A stretch of DNA of 21,925 bases, taken from positions 1 to 21,925 of the forward strand of contig WJKY01000007.1 of NCBI GenBank assembly GCA_014728835.1, written 5' to 3'. The DNA is from Candidatus Woesearchaeota archaeon. Its GTDB lineage: Archaea; Nanobdellota; Nanobdellia; UBA10117; WJKY01. The notes under the pieces are model-generated. The model was not told the DNA's origin and ran no database searches. It saw only the letters and a list, made by a program, of their open reading frames with translations. Both the position numbers and the translations under genes were made by a program. This document shows positions 1 to 8,043 of this stretch, one piece after another (within the stretch, counting starts at the first letter, position 1; each line of letters opens with the position of its first letter).

Positions 1-1
1 A

Positions 2-1384
2 AGTAGTGCGCAAAAAGGTCTTCTTTATTCAGCTGTAAATGAAATAAAAGATCAAAAAGCAAAATTTGATTTTGGTGACATTGTAAGCTTTATTGATTTA
101 ACTAAAACCAATGCCAAGTGGGGGTTAATATCTGCAATTGAATCTCTGCAAAAGACTGGTTTGTTTTCATTAAGCCCAACAGAAATTAACGAGTTAGTGC
201 AACCAGGTCAGATAACAATTATTAATTTAAAAGGCGCTTCACCAGACTTACAAGAAGTTGTAGCTGCTAGTTTATCTTTAAAATTATTTGAACAGAGAAA
301 GGTTGGTAATATTCCTCCATTTTTCTTAGTCGTAGAAGAAGCGCATAGTTTTTGTCCAGAAAGAGGTTTTGGAGAAGCGCGCTCTTCAAAAATAATCAGG
401 TCAATTGCTTCAGAAGGTAGAAAATTTGGATTAGGGCTGTGTGTTGTAAGCCAAAGACCTGCTCGCATTGATAAAAATGTTCTTTCCCAGTGTACATCTC
501 AAATTGTACTTCAAGTTACAAACCCAAATGATTTGCGGGCGATATCATCTTCATTCGAAGGTGTGCGAGGAGAAACAGAATCTGAAATCAGAAGCTTGCC
601 TATTGGAAAAGCATTAGTGATAGGTGCTGCTGATTGGCCAACTTTTGTGGATATTCGCGTTAGAAAATCAAGTCATGGCGGCAGAGCTGAAAAAATAATT
701 TTTGATTCAGATGATGAAGAATTAAATGAATATATGAATAAAGGAGAATTAATGTATGCTTTTAAACCGCATATTACAAAGAAAAATATTTCAATTATGG
801 AAGACAAGCCAATTAAAAATTCCAAACCCGTACTTGCTCCGGTGTTATGTGCTAATTGCGAGAAAAACAATAAAAACACATATTTTGTATTTAATTTGCT
901 AAAACCAGAATTCCTGTATTTTGACGAGAAGCTTGATGGTATTAGCGTACCTACTGGACTTTCAAAATTGTCACCTATGCAAAAAAAAGTGATGAATGCA
1001 GTTTCTGCATCAGGTAAAACAACTTCTGCAGAAGTGATGTTAAAAGCTAACATGACTTTTAGTGAGGCAAAAGGCGTTATATCATCACTTGTTAAATCTG
1101 GTTTATTGGGTAGTTCGGGAAAAGAATTATTTTTGCCTGAGAAAATTAGAACATTTGTAAATCTGGAAAACCTGTCTTTTCCAGAAAAAGCAGATTATAT
1201 TGATTTGCCTGGTGAAAAATTAAAAGCTACTGTTGATGAAAAAAGCGTAATCAGTTTTTTGAAAGAATTAGGATTTATAGTTACAAACCAAAGATTAGGC
1301 TGGCTGCCTTGTTGGCTAATAACTTTTGAAGATGATTCTACGATAATAAAAGATGCTCTTAGTTACTCTTTAGTTCTAAAATAG
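2..1384 (+). CDS. HerA-like ATPase/helicase, 3' portion (gene runs off the left edge)
   Basis: The frame is open from base 2, so the start lies outside the window; the first in-frame alternative start (TTG, 161) is not the real one. About 460 residues are visible. The Walker B strand FFLVVEEAH with paired glutamates near visible residues 107-115, the following SQRP sensor-like motif and the IDKNVLSQC segment are typical of the HerA/FtsK-type DUF87 ATPases that act as hexameric DNA translocases. The Walker A motif must lie upstream of the window. Roughly the last 200 residues hold a Cys-x-x-Cys pair (LCANCEKN) and what looks like a winged-helix segment (SPMQKKVMNAVSASGKTTSAEVM), perhaps for DNA binding. 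In archaea HerA works with NurA in end resection, but neither NurA nor Mre11/Rad50 is visible here, so a paralogous HerA-like role is equally possible. The stop codon overlaps by 9 nt the end of a convergent small gene. Confidence 0.85.
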   Translation, partial: SSAQKGLLYSAVNEIKDQKAKFDFGDIVSFIDLTKTNAKWGLISAIESLQKTGLFSLSPTEINELVQPGQITIINLKGASPDLQEVVAASLSLKLFEQRKVGNIPPFFLVVEEAHSFCPERGFGEARSSKIIRSIASEGRKFGLGLCVVSQRPARIDKNVLSQCTSQIVLQVTNPNDLRAISSSFEGVRGETESEIRSLPIGKALVIGAADWPTFVDIRVRKSSHGGRAEKIIFDSDDEELNEYMNKGELMYAFKPHITKKNISIMEDKPIKNSKPVLAPVLCANCEKNNKNTYFVFNLLKPEFLYFDEKLDGISVPTGLSKLSPMQKKVMNAVSASGKTTSAEVMLKANMTFSEAKGVISSLVKSGLLGSSGKELFLPEKIRTFVNLENLSFPEKADYIDLPGEKLKATVDEKSVISFLKELGFIVTNQRLGWLPCWLITFEDDSTIIKDALSYSLVLK

Positions 1385-1513
1385 TCCGGTTATGCCTGAT
1401 TTAACTGCTGATGCTGCCCCAGTAAGTAATCCTTTTGTAAATGACGGCGCCAATAATAAGCCAACTACTATCAATATCAAAAGTATGACAAAAATTGTTT
1501 TTAGCACACTCAT
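1376..1513 (-). CDS. 45-aa single-pass membrane peptide
   Basis: This short gene begins 4 nt after the stop of the CBS-domain gene. A strong ribosome binding site, GGGGTGA, spans the upstream stop codon and sits 4 nt from the ATG, which implies translational coupling. The product starts MSVLKTIFVILLI, has one hydrophobic helix at about residues 4-23, and ends in a small-residue, glycine-rich tail (TKGLLTGAASAVKSG) with no long charged domain. No family is recognised. It could be a small regulatory membrane peptide or an anchor for the protein encoded just upstream. The 3' end overlaps the convergent HerA-like gene by 9 nt. Support comes from the ribosome binding site, spacing and clean hydrophobicity, not from homology. 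Confidence 0.65.
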   Translation of the reverse strand: MSVLKTIFVILLILIVVGLLLAPSFTKGLLTGAASAVKSGITGLF

Positions 1514-1517
1514 TTTA

Positions 1518-2828
1518 TCACCCCATTAATGGTGGGAATACTTTCCCTAGCTTTCTTTTCTCACCTTTAGCTTTTAAAGCTTTCATTTTCCTTTCTCTTG
1601 CCAGACGAAGCTGCCTTTTTCTAGCTTCTTCTCTTCGCCCCATACCTTTAAATTCTCCTGTTTGCACGCGGAATTTTTCTTTGAATTCTCTTAAAACTCT
1701 GTCAAGCTCTTTCAGAGCTCGCGAAGCTGCAGTTCCAAGCTGAAAATGAGATTCTTTGGTTGTGAACGTATGTGCTGGCATTGCAAATCTTAAAGTAACA
1801 GTCCATTTTGTTCTGCCTTTTTTTCCTGCTTTGCCTACCAAACCTTCTTCATAATGTTTGATATGAACATTTAGATAAACAACATTACTAAAATATGCTC
1901 TTTTAATTTTATCAAATTTTTCTCTAACTCGCGTTTTAATCATCTGAGCCTGAAATGGTTTCAAATCATCAATACCATAATATTGGATTGGCCAGAATTC
2001 AGGTTCTTTTAAACGCAAAAAAGTTTCTAAAAGATCGCGCGTAGTAATTATTCCAAGAGGTTTTTTATTTAATGTTACAACTAAATCTGAAATTTTGTAT
2101 TTGTACATTTTATTTATGGCTGTAGATAGTTTTGCGCCCGGAGAAATCCTTATTATTTTTCTGCTTGCTAAATCACCTACATTAGTGTCTAAAAGAAAAT
2201 GTTTATCTCCTACCCATACTTTTGAACCTTTGCTATTAAAACTTGTTTCCCTATGACCTTTGATTTTGTGTTTTGGACGCAAAAGAATTTGCTCTATTAC
2301 GTCAGTAATTGAAAAAATAGAAATGACTTGATTTTTTTTGTTTATAATTGGAATTCTTCCAATTTTATTTTCTCTCATTAAATTAAGAGCTTTGCCAAGT
2401 CTATCTTCATATCTAAGAATAATTGGCTTTTCTGTCATTACTTTTGAAACATTTAATTTTTTTAATTCTGGGAAATTTTTTATTTTGTGTATGAAATCTC
2501 TTGCTCTGACAATACCTATGAATTTATCTCCTTTTTTAGTAACTAATATGCATGGATAAGAATGATACATTAATTCAGCTGCTTCTACTAAGTCAGTGTT
2601 AATATCAACAACTGGCGGATGTTTTACATGGTCTCTTACTTTGGCATCAGGACTTTTTTTGGCTGTTAACAGTTGTTTTCTATCAAATATCCCATAATAT
2701 TTTCTTCTGCGCGTAACAATTGCTGTACGCATATCGTTTTTACGAAGTTTTGCAATAGCTTTTGACAGGTTATCATTTATTGATACTTCTGGATATTCTT
2801 TAGTTATTATGTCTTTAATTGTAGCCAT
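1518..2828 (-). CDS. Four-CBS-domain protein with C-terminal ribosome-hibernation (HPF/RaiA)-like domain and basic tail
   Basis: The product is 436 aa from ATG 2828 (MATIKD). A start 15 nt upstream (MRYLLM) is possible, but a TATA-like element about 25 nt before 2828 favours a leaderless start there. Four CBS repeats can be read at about residues 5-55, 63-117, 126-185 and 220-280, each ending in an IG/FxITD-type strand (for example FIGIVRARDFI, ISIFSITDVI, PLGIITTRDLL). Such pairs usually bind adenine nucleotides. Residues about 295-395 follow the helix-strand pattern of HPF/RaiA (S30AE): TRVREKFDKIKRAYF, then VVYLNVHIKHYEE, WTVTLRFAMPAHTF, and a helix AASRALKELDRVLREFK. The last ~40 residues are very basic (RREEARKRQLRLARERK). 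I infer an energy-sensing ribosome-binding factor. A small membrane gene is coupled downstream. Confidence 0.75.
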   Translation of the reverse strand: MATIKDIITKEYPEVSINDNLSKAIAKLRKNDMRTAIVTRRRKYYGIFDRKQLLTAKKSPDAKVRDHVKHPPVVDINTDLVEAAELMYHSYPCILVTKKGDKFIGIVRARDFIHKIKNFPELKKLNVSKVMTEKPIILRYEDRLGKALNLMRENKIGRIPIINKKNQVISIFSITDVIEQILLRPKHKIKGHRETSFNSKGSKVWVGDKHFLLDTNVGDLASRKIIRISPGAKLSTAINKMYKYKISDLVVTLNKKPLGIITTRDLLETFLRLKEPEFWPIQYYGIDDLKPFQAQMIKTRVREKFDKIKRAYFSNVVYLNVHIKHYEEGLVGKAGKKGRTKWTVTLRFAMPAHTFTTKESHFQLGTAASRALKELDRVLREFKEKFRVQTGEFKGMGRREEARKRQLRLARERKMKALKAKGEKRKLGKVFPPLMG

Positions 2829-2849
2829 AAGTAAATATCTCAAACGAGG

Positions 2850-2885
2850 TTTATATTATTTGCGTATCCATAAGATTTAAAAAGG
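2850..2885. promoter_or_regulatory. Divergent promoter region for the CBS gene and the uL1 operon
   Basis: The 116-bp gap between the divergent genes holds two TATA-like elements: TTTATATTATT at 2850-2860 and TTTAAAAAGG at 2876-2885. Read on the minus strand, the first lies about 25 nt before the leaderless ATG at 2828. Read on the plus strand, the second would start transcription near 2905 and give uL1 a leader of about 40 nt. The second could also be read in reverse as CC plus TTTTTAAA, so direction is uncertain. The uL1 leader has a GAGATGA ribosome binding site at 2932-2938 and two short possible stems (CTGC/GCAG at about 2910-2921, and ATGA/TCAT covering the start codon). Confidence 0.5.
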
Positions 2886-2944
2886 TGTATTATTTGCAGA
2901 ATCTTACTGCTTTGGCAGAAGTTCCTTGAACGAGATGATTTATC

Positions 2945-3607
2945 ATGGAAAAAAAGCATATAATTGAAGCTGTTAAGCAAGCAAAAGCTGCTAAAAAGAA
3001 AGGTAATTTTATACAAACAATAGACTTAATTGCCAATTTAAAAGAAATAGATGTTTCTAAAGAAGATAAAATAGAAGAATTTGTAAAATTGCCTAAAGGT
3101 AGAGCAAAACCAGCAAAAGTTTGTGCGTTTATTGGTCCAGAACTTAAAGACCAAGCTTCAGAAGTTTGTGATGAAGTGATTTTATCTGATAATTTTTCTA
3201 AGTGGTCTAATAAAAGAAAATGTAAAAAATTGGCTAGAAATTGCGATTTCTTTATAGCTCAGGCAAATATCATGCCTCAGGTTGCTAAAACATTTGGTAA
3301 ATATTTAGGTGTATTAGGAAAAATGCCTAATCCAAAAGCAGGACAAATTGTACCTCCTAAAACTAATCTTAAACCACTTGTTGAAAAATTAAAAAATTCT
3401 GTGAGGGTAACTGTCAAAAAAGCTCCAGTTGTATTTTGCGGAGTTGGAAATGAAAAAATGTCAGATGATGACATTGCTGAAAATGCTATCAAAGTTTTAA
3501 ACAGATTAAAATCGAAACTGCCGAGAAAAAAGCACAACATAGGTTCTGTTCTAATTAAAACAACAATGGGCAAACCAATCAAAATAGGAGAAAAAAGTGG
3601 AAAATAA
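2945..3607 (+). CDS. rpl1: Ribosomal protein uL1 (L1)
   Basis: uL1 forms the mobile L1 stalk of the large subunit and helps eject deacylated tRNA from the E site. The 220-aa length is normal for archaeal L1. The N-terminus (MEKKHIIEAVKQAK) and the family signature LGKMPNPKAGQIVPP at about residues 122-136 are both present, and the later segment ends in IKTTMGKPIKI as usual. It is the first gene of the stalk operon and overlaps the P0 gene by 11 nt. Archaeal L1 is known in some species to repress its own mRNA by mimicking its rRNA site. Short stems in the leader would suit this, but I cannot match a binding motif with confidence. Confidence 0.97.
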   Translation: MEKKHIIEAVKQAKAAKKKGNFIQTIDLIANLKEIDVSKEDKIEEFVKLPKGRAKPAKVCAFIGPELKDQASEVCDEVILSDNFSKWSNKRKCKKLARNCDFFIAQANIMPQVAKTFGKYLGVLGKMPNPKAGQIVPPKTNLKPLVEKLKNSVRVTVKKAPVVFCGVGNEKMSDDDIAENAIKVLNRLKSKLPRKKHNIGSVLIKTTMGKPIKIGEKSGK

Positions 3608-4454
3608 ATCAAAGCGAGAAGTTCCAGAATGGAAGAAAGAAAAAGTAATAGAAATTAGAAAGCTCGCTGAAAAATATCCTACTGTCGCTATTATAGACTT
3701 AAGAGGTTTGCCGGCAAAACAATTACAATTAATCAGAAAAAAATTAAAAGACAAATTAGCAATTAAAATTACTAAGAAAATTCTAATCAAATATGCTTTT
3801 AAAAATTCATCTCAAGACAGATTAAAAAAATTTGCAGAATATGTAAAGGGATCTCCTGGACTTATATTTACTAATATAGATGGTTTTAAACTTTTTAAAA
3901 TCTTAAAAGAAAACAAAAGAAGTGCTCCTATAAAACCTGGTCAAGAATCTCCAAAAGAAATTAAAGTCAAAAAAGGGCCAACTCCATTTTCTCCAGGTCC
4001 TGTAATTTCTGATTTCGGTGCATTAGGAATTAAAACTTCTGTTGAAGAAGGTAAAATTAATGTTGTTAGAGATACAACAGTTCTAAAAAAAGGTGAAGAA
4101 GCATCTTCTGTTGCTGCAAGTATTTTATCGCGTTTAGGAATTGAGCCTATTAAAATAGGTATTAATTTAACTTATATTTTAGAAGGCGATGAAATCTGTC
4201 CAGCTGAAACATTTGATATTGATGTTGACGAATATATAGATAATATCAAAAGAGCTCACTTAGATTCATTTAAATTAGCAACTGAATTAGGAATTATTAA
4301 CAGTGAAACTGTTATTCCTTTAATCAAAAAATCATTCAATGACGCTAAAACAATTGCAATTGAATGCGACATTCTCACTCCTGAAACAATTAAAAACATG
4401 ATCCTAAAATCCGAAGCTCAAGCTAAAGCTTTGGGTGGAGTGGTTTCAAAATAG
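3597..4454 (+). CDS. rplP0: Ribosomal protein P0 (uL10), shortened at the C-terminus
   Basis: P0 is the base of the ribosomal stalk. It binds 23S rRNA and carries P1 dimers, which recruit translation GTPases. The start is GTG at 3597, preceded by GGAG at 3587-3590 and overlapping the end of uL1 by 11 nt. The N-terminal rRNA-binding domain is clear (residues about 10-110), followed by the archaeal insertion around KKGPTPFSPGPVISDFG. At 285 aa it is about 50 residues shorter than typical archaeal P0 (about 335-340 aa). Spine-helix repeats of the form xPETxxxLIxKSxxxA occur at about 235-258 and 261-281, then the protein ends with GGVVSK. The charged hinge and the LGALFG-type end are missing, although P1 next door keeps them. 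The stop is normal and no frameshift is visible. Confidence 0.95.
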   Translation: MENKSKREVPEWKKEKVIEIRKLAEKYPTVAIIDLRGLPAKQLQLIRKKLKDKLAIKITKKILIKYAFKNSSQDRLKKFAEYVKGSPGLIFTNIDGFKLFKILKENKRSAPIKPGQESPKEIKVKKGPTPFSPGPVISDFGALGIKTSVEEGKINVVRDTTVLKKGEEASSVAASILSRLGIEPIKIGINLTYILEGDEICPAETFDIDVDEYIDNIKRAHLDSFKLATELGIINSETVIPLIKKSFNDAKTIAIECDILTPETIKNMILKSEAQAKALGGVVSK

Positions 4455-4463
4455 AGGTGAAAA

Positions 4464-4772
4464 ATGGAATATATATACTGTGCAATGTTATTGCACAAAG
4501 CTGGTAAAAAAATAAACGAGGAAGCCATGGAAAAAGTACTAACTGCAGCAGGTGTCACGCCTGACAAAGCAAAAATAAAAGCTACTGTAGCTGCTTTAGC
4601 AGATGCTGATATCGACAAAGTACTTAAAGAAGCTGCTGTAGCCCCTGTTGCTGCAGCACCGACAAAAGAGTCTGAGGAAAAAGGAAAAGAGAAGAAAGAG
4701 GAAGAAAAAGAAGAGGACAAAGAAAAAAGTGAAGAGGAAGCTGCTGCTGGTTTAGGTGCTTTATTTGGTTAA
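4464..4772 (+). CDS. rpl12: Ribosomal protein P1 (archaeal L12)
   Basis: P1 dimers attach to the P0 spine and contact elongation factors with their flexible ends. The product is 102 aa, a normal length. The N-terminal dimerisation helices (MEYIYCAMLLHKAGKKI, residues 1-60) are followed by an Ala/Pro hinge, a highly charged Lys/Glu stretch at about 66-92 and the factor-binding end GLGALFG. A canonical GAGGTGA ribosome binding site lies 3 nt before the ATG (4454-4460), the strongest in the operon. This fits the high copy number of P1 per ribosome. The gene follows P0 by 9 nt. Confidence 0.97.
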   Translation: MEYIYCAMLLHKAGKKINEEAMEKVLTAAGVTPDKAKIKATVAALADADIDKVLKEAAVAPVAAAPTKESEEKGKEKKEEEKEEDKEKSEEEAAAGLGALFG

Positions 4773-4780
4773 AATAAAAC

Positions 4781-5617
4781 ATGGCCAAGTCAGAAAAGGA
4801 AAATACAAAAGTAAAATTAAGAATAGATAAACTTAGAAAGGATATTCGTGAATTAAGTTCTAAACTTAAAAAGTTAGGAATAGAAAAAGAAAAAACTTAC
4901 AAAGAAAAAAACAATCTGGAAAAGGAACTTGGCTCTCTTATTAAAAAAGCAAAAGAAACTAGAGATGAAAAAACAAAAATTGATACTGAAATCAAAACTT
5001 TAAAAGAGCAAAGAGAAAAATCAAACAAAGAACTTAAAGCAATGTTTTCTAAACTTAGTAAAATTAAACAAAAGCTTGGCTTAGGTAAGAAAAATCATAA
5101 AAAAAGTTCTGCTAAAATACGCAAACAAATAGATGCTATAGAATTTTCAATTCAGACAGAAGTTCTGAAATTTGAAAGAGAGAAAAAATATATGGCGCAT
5201 ATTAAGGCTTTAAAGCAGGAATTAAAAGACATCGAAGCTGAAGAATCAAAATATAAAGACCTCGTGGATTTTAAAAAAGAAATTAGTAAAACAAAACAAA
5301 ATGCAGATGCTATCCACGAAAAAATTCAAAATATAGCGCAAAAAAGCTCTGACTTATTTGAAAATTTAACAAAATATTCTAAAAAAATCACTGACACTAA
5401 AAAAAGAAAAAATGAATTGCAAAAAAAACTTAAAAAAATCAAATCTGAAATTAACAGATTAAATCAAAAATTAGGCGAGTCTTTAAAAGACTGGTCCAAA
5501 ACTAGTCCAGCTCCTGTCCCAGTAAAGGATATTAACATAATGGATAAGTTTAAGAAAAAGAAACGCTTAACTACTGAAGACATATTAATGTTGCAAAGAA
5601 AAGTCTCTAAAAAGTGA
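4781..5617 (+). CDS. Archaeal coiled-coil protein (COG1340-like)
   Basis: The 278-aa product is almost entirely predicted coiled coil (residues about 5-235), rich in Lys, Glu and Leu heptads, with a break near KLGLGKKNHKKSSAK (residues about 98-112). A C-terminal module follows a proline linker: a phenylalanine-containing basic stretch and RLTTEDILMLQRK. The long coiled coil with a short terminal LTxEDxLxLQ element matches my memory of the uncharacterised archaeal COG1340 group. That assignment is by recall, not alignment. It lies 8 nt after P1 and 5 nt before alaS, so it is co-transcribed with translation genes. A role on or near the ribosome is plausible but unproven. No clear ribosome binding site precedes the ATG. 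Confidence 0.75.
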   Translation: MAKSEKENTKVKLRIDKLRKDIRELSSKLKKLGIEKEKTYKEKNNLEKELGSLIKKAKETRDEKTKIDTEIKTLKEQREKSNKELKAMFSKLSKIKQKLGLGKKNHKKSSAKIRKQIDAIEFSIQTEVLKFEREKKYMAHIKALKQELKDIEAEESKYKDLVDFKKEISKTKQNADAIHEKIQNIAQKSSDLFENLTKYSKKITDTKKRKNELQKKLKKIKSEINRLNQKLGESLKDWSKTSPAPVPVKDINIMDKFKKKKRLTTEDILMLQRKVSKK

Positions 5618-5622
5618 TTTGA

Positions 5623-8043
5623 ATGGCCATTGACAAATCAGCGCTGAGGGCGCAATTTAACAAGAATTGGAAGAAATATTATAATCTTAGATTTTTCAAG
5701 CAAGAAGGGTTTATTAGAAAAAAGTGTAGCTCTTGTGGTGTTAATTTCTGGACGCAAGAAAAAGATAGAAAAGTTTGTAATGATACAAAATGTTCAGACG
5801 GCTTTACATTTATAGGAAAAACACCAGCAAAAAAATCCATGGATTATCAAGAAACATGGGAAGAGTTTTCTCGAATAATGACTAAACAAGGTTATACTGA
5901 GATTCCGCGTTATCCTGTTATTGCTCGGTGGAGAGATGATACTTGGTTTACTCAAGCATCTATTTATTGCTTTCAACCACATGTTGTTTCAGGAGAAGTT
6001 TCACCACCTGCAAATCCATTAATTATTCCTCAACCAAGTTTAAGATTTAATGATATTGACAATGTTGGTATTACTAATTCTCATTATACATGTCATATAC
6101 ATATGGGTCAGCATGCTTTTGTACCTCCAAAAAAGTTTGACCAATCTGCATATTTGAAACATATTTATGCATGGCTAACAAAAGGAATGAGGCTTCCTGG
6201 AAAAGAAATCACTTTTCATGAAGATGTTTGGGCTGGTGGTGGAAATTTTGGCCCCTCATTAGAATTTTTTTCCCGAGGCATAGAACTTGGAAACCAAGTT
6301 TACATGATGTTTAAAAATACACCAAAGGGTTTCAAACCATTAGATATAAATGTGTTAGATATGGGTGCTGGTTTGGAAAGAGCTGCTTGGTTCACGCACG
6401 GCACACCAACAAGTTATGAGGTTGCTTTTGATCCAGTTGATGACCAGTTCAGGAAAAAAATTGGGCTTAAATATAACAAAAAATTATTATCTAAATTTTC
6501 CAGATATGCTGGTTTTCTAAATGTTGATGAAGTTAAAAATATTGAAAAAGCATGGAAAAATGTTGCAAAAAAAATAGATGTAGATGTAAAAGAACTTAAG
6601 AAAAATATATTGCCAATAAAAGCATTTTATTCTGTTCTTGATCACTCCAGAACTTTACTATTTGCTTTAGCTGACGGAGCATTACCTTCTAATTCAGGCG
6701 GCGGATATAATTTAAGATTTATTTTGCGGCGCGCACTAAGATTTATAGAAGAATTTGGATGGGATATTAATTTAACTGATTTAACTCGAGAACATGTAAG
6801 GGCATTTACTGGTCAAAAACCAAGACAAGTAACTGACACAAGAGGCAGAGAATTAGTAGAAGTTGGATTACATCCAATGTTTGGTCAATTACAAAATAAA
6901 CTGCCAGATGTTGGAAGAATTCTGAAATATGAAGAAAAAAAATTTAATGAAACCAAAAAAAGAAATAGAAAATATTTATCCAAATATTTGAAAAAGAAAA
7001 AGAAAATTCAAGAAAATGATTTGATTAAATTATATGACAGCAAAGGAATTCTTCCTGAAGACATTAAAAACATTGAGCCTAAAATAAAAATACCTGCTGA
7101 TTTTTATTCTAAAGTTGCTGAGCGTCATGTTGACAAAACTGAAGAAAAATATAAAGTAATTTCCAAAACTAGTTTAAAAGGCATTGAACCAACTTATGAA
7201 TTATTTAGAGATGCTGAGCAGTTGAAAGAATTTGATGCAAAAGTTCTAGAGATTGTTGATAATAGATATGTAATTTTAAATGAAACTGCTTTTTATCCAA
7301 CATCTGGCGGACAATTACACGACATAGGTACAATTAATGGCTGTCCTGTTGTTAATGTAGAAAAATGGGGCAAACATATTGCTCATGAAGTTGAAAATAT
7401 AAATTTTAAAAAAAGTGCTTATGTTATTGGAAAAATTGATTGGACTAGAAGAGCATCAATTTCTAGAAATCATACAGCAACACATATAATTAATGGTGTT
7501 GCTAGAAGAATTTTAGGTTACCATATTTGGCAAGCAGGTAGCGAGGTAAGACCTGAAAAAGCTAGATTAGATATCACTCATTTTGATAATTTAACTGAAA
7601 CTGAACTTAAAAGAATTGAATTATTAGCTAATCAGATTGTATTATCTGATTTGCCTATAAATAAATTTACAATGTCTAGAGACAAGGCTGAGAAAAAATA
7701 TGGCTTTAGGTTATATCAAGGCGGAGCTGTTCCAGGTGCTGAATTAAGAATAATTGAAACACCTGGCTTTGATGTTGAAGCTTGTGGAGGAATACATATT
7801 AATAGAACAAGCCAAGCTGGACTTATCAAAATACTAAGAAGTAAAAAAATACAAGATGGTGTAATTAGAATAGAATTTACCTCTGGAACTAATGCAATTG
7901 AAGAAATTCAAAAACAAATAAAATATCTTGAAGACTCTTCAAACGTTTTCAGTGTACAGCCAAAACATCTGCCAAAAACTTGTAAACGATTTTTTAAGGA
8001 ATGGAAGGATCAAAGAAAACAATTGAGAAAATTAAAGAAATAA
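5623..8043 (+). CDS. alaS: Alanyl-tRNA synthetase lacking the C-terminal (C-Ala) domain
   Basis: AlaRS charges tRNA-Ala and clears Ser/Gly mischarged tRNA. The archaeal N-terminal extension with a cysteine cluster (C35, C38, C52, C57) is present, then the class II core (RYPVIARWRDDTWFTQASIYCFQPH; VWAGGGNFGPSLEFF; GAGLERAAWF), the tRNA-recognition helices, and the editing domain with its metal-binding HTATH (H617, H621) and CGGIH (C721, H725). The protein ends at residue 806, soon after the editing domain (RIEFTSGTNA, then a basic helical tail). Full archaeal AlaRS is about 900 aa, so the DHHA1-like C-Ala region that dimerises and grips the tRNA elbow is absent. No remnant can follow, because the stop directly abuts the uL11 stop on the other strand. 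Shortened AlaRS is known from DPANN and CPR lineages. Confidence 0.96.
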   Translation: MAIDKSALRAQFNKNWKKYYNLRFFKQEGFIRKKCSSCGVNFWTQEKDRKVCNDTKCSDGFTFIGKTPAKKSMDYQETWEEFSRIMTKQGYTEIPRYPVIARWRDDTWFTQASIYCFQPHVVSGEVSPPANPLIIPQPSLRFNDIDNVGITNSHYTCHIHMGQHAFVPPKKFDQSAYLKHIYAWLTKGMRLPGKEITFHEDVWAGGGNFGPSLEFFSRGIELGNQVYMMFKNTPKGFKPLDINVLDMGAGLERAAWFTHGTPTSYEVAFDPVDDQFRKKIGLKYNKKLLSKFSRYAGFLNVDEVKNIEKAWKNVAKKIDVDVKELKKNILPIKAFYSVLDHSRTLLFALADGALPSNSGGGYNLRFILRRALRFIEEFGWDINLTDLTREHVRAFTGQKPRQVTDTRGRELVEVGLHPMFGQLQNKLPDVGRILKYEEKKFNETKKRNRKYLSKYLKKKKKIQENDLIKLYDSKGILPEDIKNIEPKIKIPADFYSKVAERHVDKTEEKYKVISKTSLKGIEPTYELFRDAEQLKEFDAKVLEIVDNRYVILNETAFYPTSGGQLHDIGTINGCPVVNVEKWGKHIAHEVENINFKKSAYVIGKIDWTRRASISRNHTATHIINGVARRILGYHIWQAGSEVRPEKARLDITHFDNLTETELKRIELLANQIVLSDLPINKFTMSRDKAEKKYGFRLYQGGAVPGAELRIIETPGFDVEACGGIHINRTSQAGLIKILRSKKIQDGVIRIEFTSGTNAIEEIQKQIKYLEDSSNVFSVQPKHLPKTCKRFFKEWKDQRKQLRKLKK

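Noticed and set aside
673..1053. 126-aa antisense frame inside the HerA-like gene
   Set aside because: Shadow frame with no ribosome binding site or promoter and a composition mirroring the sense strand.
1376..1384. Premature end of the HerA-like gene
   Set aside because: The stop agrees with a natural C-terminus, and the 9-nt overlap with a convergent small gene needs no frameshift.
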